Below are positions 22,819 through 25,631 of a DNA stretch of 25,631 nucleotides, in pieces; the first letter of the stretch is position 1; each line of letters starts with the position of its first letter. The notes beneath the pieces were generated by a model that was not told the origin of the DNA, searched no databases, and saw only the letters and a program-made list of their open reading frames with translations. The position numbers and the translations under genes are program-made. This DNA is from DRKI01 sp011051875 (GTDB lineage: Bacteria > Desulfobacterota > Desulfobulbia > Desulfobulbales > Desulfobulbaceae): the NCBI GenBank assembly GCA_026990385.1, contig JALXDL010000023.1, positions 1 through 25,631 on the forward strand. The letters are read 5' to 3'.

Positions 22819-23025
22819 ACTTGGTCAGGCGGAAAATGTAAAGAGGCCTGGCAAAGAAACCTTCTCTCCCATACCTTTCGGGGCAATTGTGCCGGCAGGG
22901 GGACGGGGCGGCACTGCCGGAGAAATCTTTACAGGCAGTCCCGCCAAGGGTAAGATATGCAAATTACACCAAACACAGGCTTCCCGCCGCTGTTGCCGGA
23001 ACGGGAAACGTCCACGGAGAGCAGG

Positions 23026-23910
23026 ATGCGCGAAAGTATCACCAAGGCCAAGGTCCTTATAGAATCTCTTCCCTATCTCAGGGAATTCAATGAAAAGACG
23101 GTGGTCATCAAGTATGGCGGCCATGCCATGGTCGATGAGAACCTGAAGAGGAATTTTGCCCTGGATGTGATCCTGATGAAATATATCGGGATCAACCCGG
23201 TCATTGTCCACGGCGGTGGCCCGCAGATCAACCGGTTCCTGGAAAAGATGCAGATCACGCCCAGCTACATCCAGGGTATGCGGGTGACCGACGGCGAGAC
23301 CATGGACGTGGTGGAGATGGTGCTGGTGGGCAAGGTCAACAAGGAGATCGTCGGCCTGATCAACCACTGCGGCGGCCGGGCCGTGGGCCTGTCCGGCCGG
23401 GACGGCGACCTGGTCCAGGCCCGCAAGATGACCATCCACAGCCGGCCGGACGAGGGCGACAGGCCGCCGGAGCTGATCGATCTCGGCCGGGTGGGCGAGG
23501 TGGTCCGGGTCGATCCCGAGATACTCCATACCCTGGACCGGCAGGATTTCATCCCGGTCATCGCGCCGGTGGGGGTGGGCGAGGACGGCCGGGCCTACAA
23601 CATCAACGCCGACCTGGTGGCCGGGGCCCTTGCCGCCGAACTGGACGCGGTCAAGCTGATTCTGCTCACCGACGTGGAGGGTGTGCGCGACGCGGACGGC
23701 CGGCTGCTGTCCACCATTCGCGAGCAGGAGATCGAAACATTGATCAAAGATGGCATCATCTCCGGCGGCATGATCCCCAAGGTCCGCTGCTGCCAGTCGG
23801 CCCTGGCCGGCGGAGTGGGCAAGGCGCATATCATCGACGGCCGGCAGGAGCATGCCATCCTGCTGGAGATATTCACCCACGAGGGGATCGGAACGGAGAT
23901 TGTGAAATGA
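23026..23910 (+). CDS. argB: Acetylglutamate kinase ArgB
   Basis: The enzyme phosphorylates N-acetylglutamate in the second step of arginine synthesis. It has the amino acid kinase fold with KYGGHAM and VIVHGGGPQIN (nucleotide and substrate loops), a GLSGRDGDLVQARK segment, NINADLVAGALAAEL, and ISGGMIPKV near the end. The frame is open to an ATG at 22957 (317 residues). I choose the ATG at 23026 (294 residues) because the conserved sequence begins there (MRESITKAKVLIESLPYLRE), the length fits the family near 295, and GGAGAGCAGG precedes it. The 22957 start also has an AAGGG upstream, so it cannot be excluded. The stop overlaps argD by four bases. Confidence 0.95.
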   Translation: MRESITKAKVLIESLPYLREFNEKTVVIKYGGHAMVDENLKRNFALDVILMKYIGINPVIVHGGGPQINRFLEKMQITPSYIQGMRVTDGETMDVVEMVLVGKVNKEIVGLINHCGGRAVGLSGRDGDLVQARKMTIHSRPDEGDRPPELIDLGRVGEVVRVDPEILHTLDRQDFIPVIAPVGVGEDGRAYNINADLVAGALAAELDAVKLILLTDVEGVRDADGRLLSTIREQEIETLIKDGIISGGMIPKVRCCQSALAGGVGKAHIIDGRQEHAILLEIFTHEGIGTEIVK

Positions 23911-25109
23911 GCGAAGGCAACGCGGAGTGGACGGCAAGGGGGGAACAGGTGTTCATAGGGACGTACAGCCGCTTTCCCGCGGCCATGGTCAGGGGCGAGG
24001 GATGCTGGCTCACGGACGCGGACGGCAACAGGTATCTCGATTTCTTGGCCGGTATCGCGGTCTGTTCCCTGGGCCACTGCCACCCGGGGGTGACCGAAGC
24101 GGTCTGCCGCCAGGCCGGTGAGCTGATGCACGTCTCCAACCTGTTTCATACCCGGCCCCAGGTGGAACTGGCCGAACTGCTGGTGGCCAACAGCTTCGCC
24201 GACCGGGTCTTCATGGCCAATTCCGGCGCCGAGGCCAACGAGGCGGCCCTGAAGCTGGCCCGGATCCACTCCGGCGAGGGCCGTTACGAGGTGATCTCGC
24301 TTTCCGGATCCTTCCACGGCCGGACCCTCGCCACGGTGGCTGCCACCGGCCAGCCCAGGTTCCACCAGGGGTTCGAGCCCCTGCCCCAGGGTTTTGTCCA
24401 TGCCGGCTTCGGCGATCCCGCCGAAGTGGAGCGGCTGGTCAACGACCGGACCTGCGCCATTCTCTGCGAGCCCCTGCAGGGGGAAAGCGGCGTCAGGCCG
24501 CTTGAACCGGCCTACCTGGAGGCCATACGGAAGATCTGTGACCGGCACGGCCTGCTCCTGATCTTTGACGAGGTCCAGACCGGCATGGGGAGGACCGGCA
24601 CCCTCTTTGCCTATGAACAGCTCGGAGTGACCCCGGACATCATGACCCTGGCCAAGGCCCTGGGCAACGGCCTGCCCATCGGCGCCATGCTGACCACGGA
24701 GAAGATCGCCGCCTCGCTGGGCGTGGGCACCCATGCCTCCACCTTTGGCGGCAATCCCGTCGCCGCGGCTGCAGCCGTGGCCGTCATGCGGGAGATGCTG
24801 GCCGAGGGCTTCCTGGCCGGGGTACGCGAACGGAGCGACTATTTTGTCTCCCGGCTGCAGGAGTTGGCCGGCCGCTTTCCGGGGTTGACCACCGGGGTGC
24901 GCGGCAGGGGCATGCTCCTGGGCCTGGTCCTGACCGAACGCGGCATCGGTCTGGGACCGGAGATCGTGCAGCGGCTCTTTGCGCGCGGCGTGCTGATCAA
25001 CTTTGCCGGCAACCGGGTGCTGCGCTTTATTCCGCCGCTCATCGTCGGCCGGGAGGAGATCGATCTCCTGATCGGGCGGCTGGGCGAGGTGCTCGCGGAG
25101 ATGGCCTGA
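23907..25109 (+). CDS. argD: Acetylornithine aminotransferase ArgD
   Basis: The 400-residue PLP enzyme moves an amino group to N-acetylglutamate semialdehyde, the fourth arginine step. Motifs of class III aminotransferases are seen: YLDFLAGIAVCSLGHCHP, FMANSGAEANEAALKLAR, ISLSGSFHGRTLATV, LIFDEVQTGMGRTG and the PLP lysine K250 in TLAKALGNGLPIGAM. Its ATGA start overlaps the argB stop (23907-23910), so argB and argD are coupled. No frameshift or missing active residue is seen. The usual next gene, argF, is not here; mntP follows instead. A dual role in lysine synthesis (as DapC) is known for this family and is possible. Confidence 0.96.
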   Translation: MSEGNAEWTARGEQVFIGTYSRFPAAMVRGEGCWLTDADGNRYLDFLAGIAVCSLGHCHPGVTEAVCRQAGELMHVSNLFHTRPQVELAELLVANSFADRVFMANSGAEANEAALKLARIHSGEGRYEVISLSGSFHGRTLATVAATGQPRFHQGFEPLPQGFVHAGFGDPAEVERLVNDRTCAILCEPLQGESGVRPLEPAYLEAIRKICDRHGLLLIFDEVQTGMGRTGTLFAYEQLGVTPDIMTLAKALGNGLPIGAMLTTEKIAASLGVGTHASTFGGNPVAAAAAVAVMREMLAEGFLAGVRERSDYFVSRLQELAGRFPGLTTGVRGRGMLLGLVLTERGIGLGPEIVQRLFARGVLINFAGNRVLRFIPPLIVGREEIDLLIGRLGEVLAEMA

Positions 25110-25140
25110 AAGAGGCTGCCGCAACCGGACAGGATCGACG

Positions 25141-25631
25141 TTGGACTGGTTCTCCCTGCTGGCCCTGGCCGCGGCCCTGGCCATGGACGCCTTTGCCGTG
25201 GCCCTGACCGCAGGGGCCCTGCTGCAGCCGGTGACCGTGCGTCACTGTTTCCGGCTGGGCTTTCATTTCGGTCTCTTCCAGGGGTTGATGCCCGTCATCG
25301 GCTGGCTGGCCGGCCTGGGTGTCCTGTCACGGCTGGCGGCCTGGGACCACTGGATCGCCTTCGGCCTGCTCGCCGCGGTCGGCCTGCACATGATCCGCGA
25401 GGCCCTGACCGGGCAGGAGGAGGACGGGCGTCGCGCGGGCGCTGATCCCAGCCGGGGCTGGACCCTGGTCATGCTCTCGGTGGCCACCAGTATCGATGCC
25501 CTGGCCGCCGGCATGAGCCTGGCCCTGCTGGGCATCGCGGTCTGGGTGCCGGCCCTGGTCATCGGCCTGGTGACCGCGGCCTTCACCTGGTGCGGCGTGC
25601 TTCTCGGCGGCAGGATCGGGGCGGCCTGGGC
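25141..25631 (+). CDS. mntP: Manganese efflux pump MntP (C-terminus cut by window edge)
   Basis: The visible 163 residues show the DUF204/MntP membrane repeat. The first repeat has AMDAFAVALTAGAL with the conserved D16, the second SIDALAAGMSLALLG with D119. Hydrophobic segments alternate with short loops, including GFHFGLFQGLMPVIGW. MntP exports manganese from the cytoplasm. I chose the TTG at 25141 because translation from it starts MDWFSLLALAAALAMDAFAV, the normal MntP N-terminus, and AGGA lies about nine bases before it; no upstream ATG fits. It follows argD by 31 bases and may share its transcript. I see no manganese riboswitch (yybP-ykoY) upstream, though there is little room for one. 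The last 20-30 residues lie beyond the window. Confidence 0.93.
   Translation, partial: MDWFSLLALAAALAMDAFAVALTAGALLQPVTVRHCFRLGFHFGLFQGLMPVIGWLAGLGVLSRLAAWDHWIAFGLLAAVGLHMIREALTGQEEDGRRAGADPSRGWTLVMLSVATSIDALAAGMSLALLGIAVWVPALVIGLVTAAFTWCGVLLGGRIGAAW

Overview
The window is about 25.6 kb of GC-rich, densely coded bacterial chromosome. The lipopolysaccharide export genes lptD, lptA and lptB show a Gram-negative outer membrane. A corrinoid activator (AcsV-like) and a methyltetrahydrofolate methyltransferase (AcsE-like) point to Wood-Ljungdahl C1 metabolism. Together with a class II DAHP synthase, the lptA-lptB-rpoN-ptsN cluster and a c-type haem sensor, this suggests an anaerobic Desulfobacterota member, perhaps of the Desulfobulbales. 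That placement is inference from gene content; no rRNA or other phylogenetic marker was compared.

Layout. 1-868: 5' part of lptD (minus, runs off the left edge, GTG start). 1122-4261: a radical SAM protein and an RNase E/G-family ribonuclease (plus). 4322-4485: tRNA-Arg(ACG) with its own promoter and terminator. 4511-4663: first copy of a dispersed palindromic repeat. 4675-6278: a hipA-hipB toxin-antitoxin pair (minus) in reversed gene order. 6474-6797: a small AF1514-like protein. 6815-10387: prmA followed by a large AsmA/YhdP-like envelope protein (minus). 10492-10840: a promoter and a leader holding the second repeat copy, flanked by 9-bp direct repeats. 10841-13314: acsV-like gene and an overlapping small membrane protein gene. 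13474-15133: acsE-like methyltransferase behind a near-consensus promoter, then an orphan HsdR-N-like protein. 15368-16717: class II DAHP synthase (shikimate pathway). 16856-19285: membrane-bound haem/PAS/GGDEF/EAL signalling protein. 19370-22569: lptA-lptB-rpoN-ptsN (minus). 23026-25109: argB-argD. 25141-25631: 5' part of mntP (runs off the right edge).

How the genes work together. LptA, LptB and LptD belong to one LPS-transport machine, although lptD lies about 21 kb from lptAB. RpoN and PtsN share the lpt operon, a common Gram-negative arrangement, but hpf and lptC are not there. AcsV-like and AcsE-like proteins would act on the same corrinoid iron-sulfur protein, whose genes are not in the window. 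ArgB and ArgD are consecutive arginine enzymes. The most unusual non-coding signal is the pair of roughly 150-bp repeats with terminal inverted repeats. One copy looks like an insertion into the acsV leader. I did not see CRISPR arrays, prophage genes, transposases or rRNA genes.
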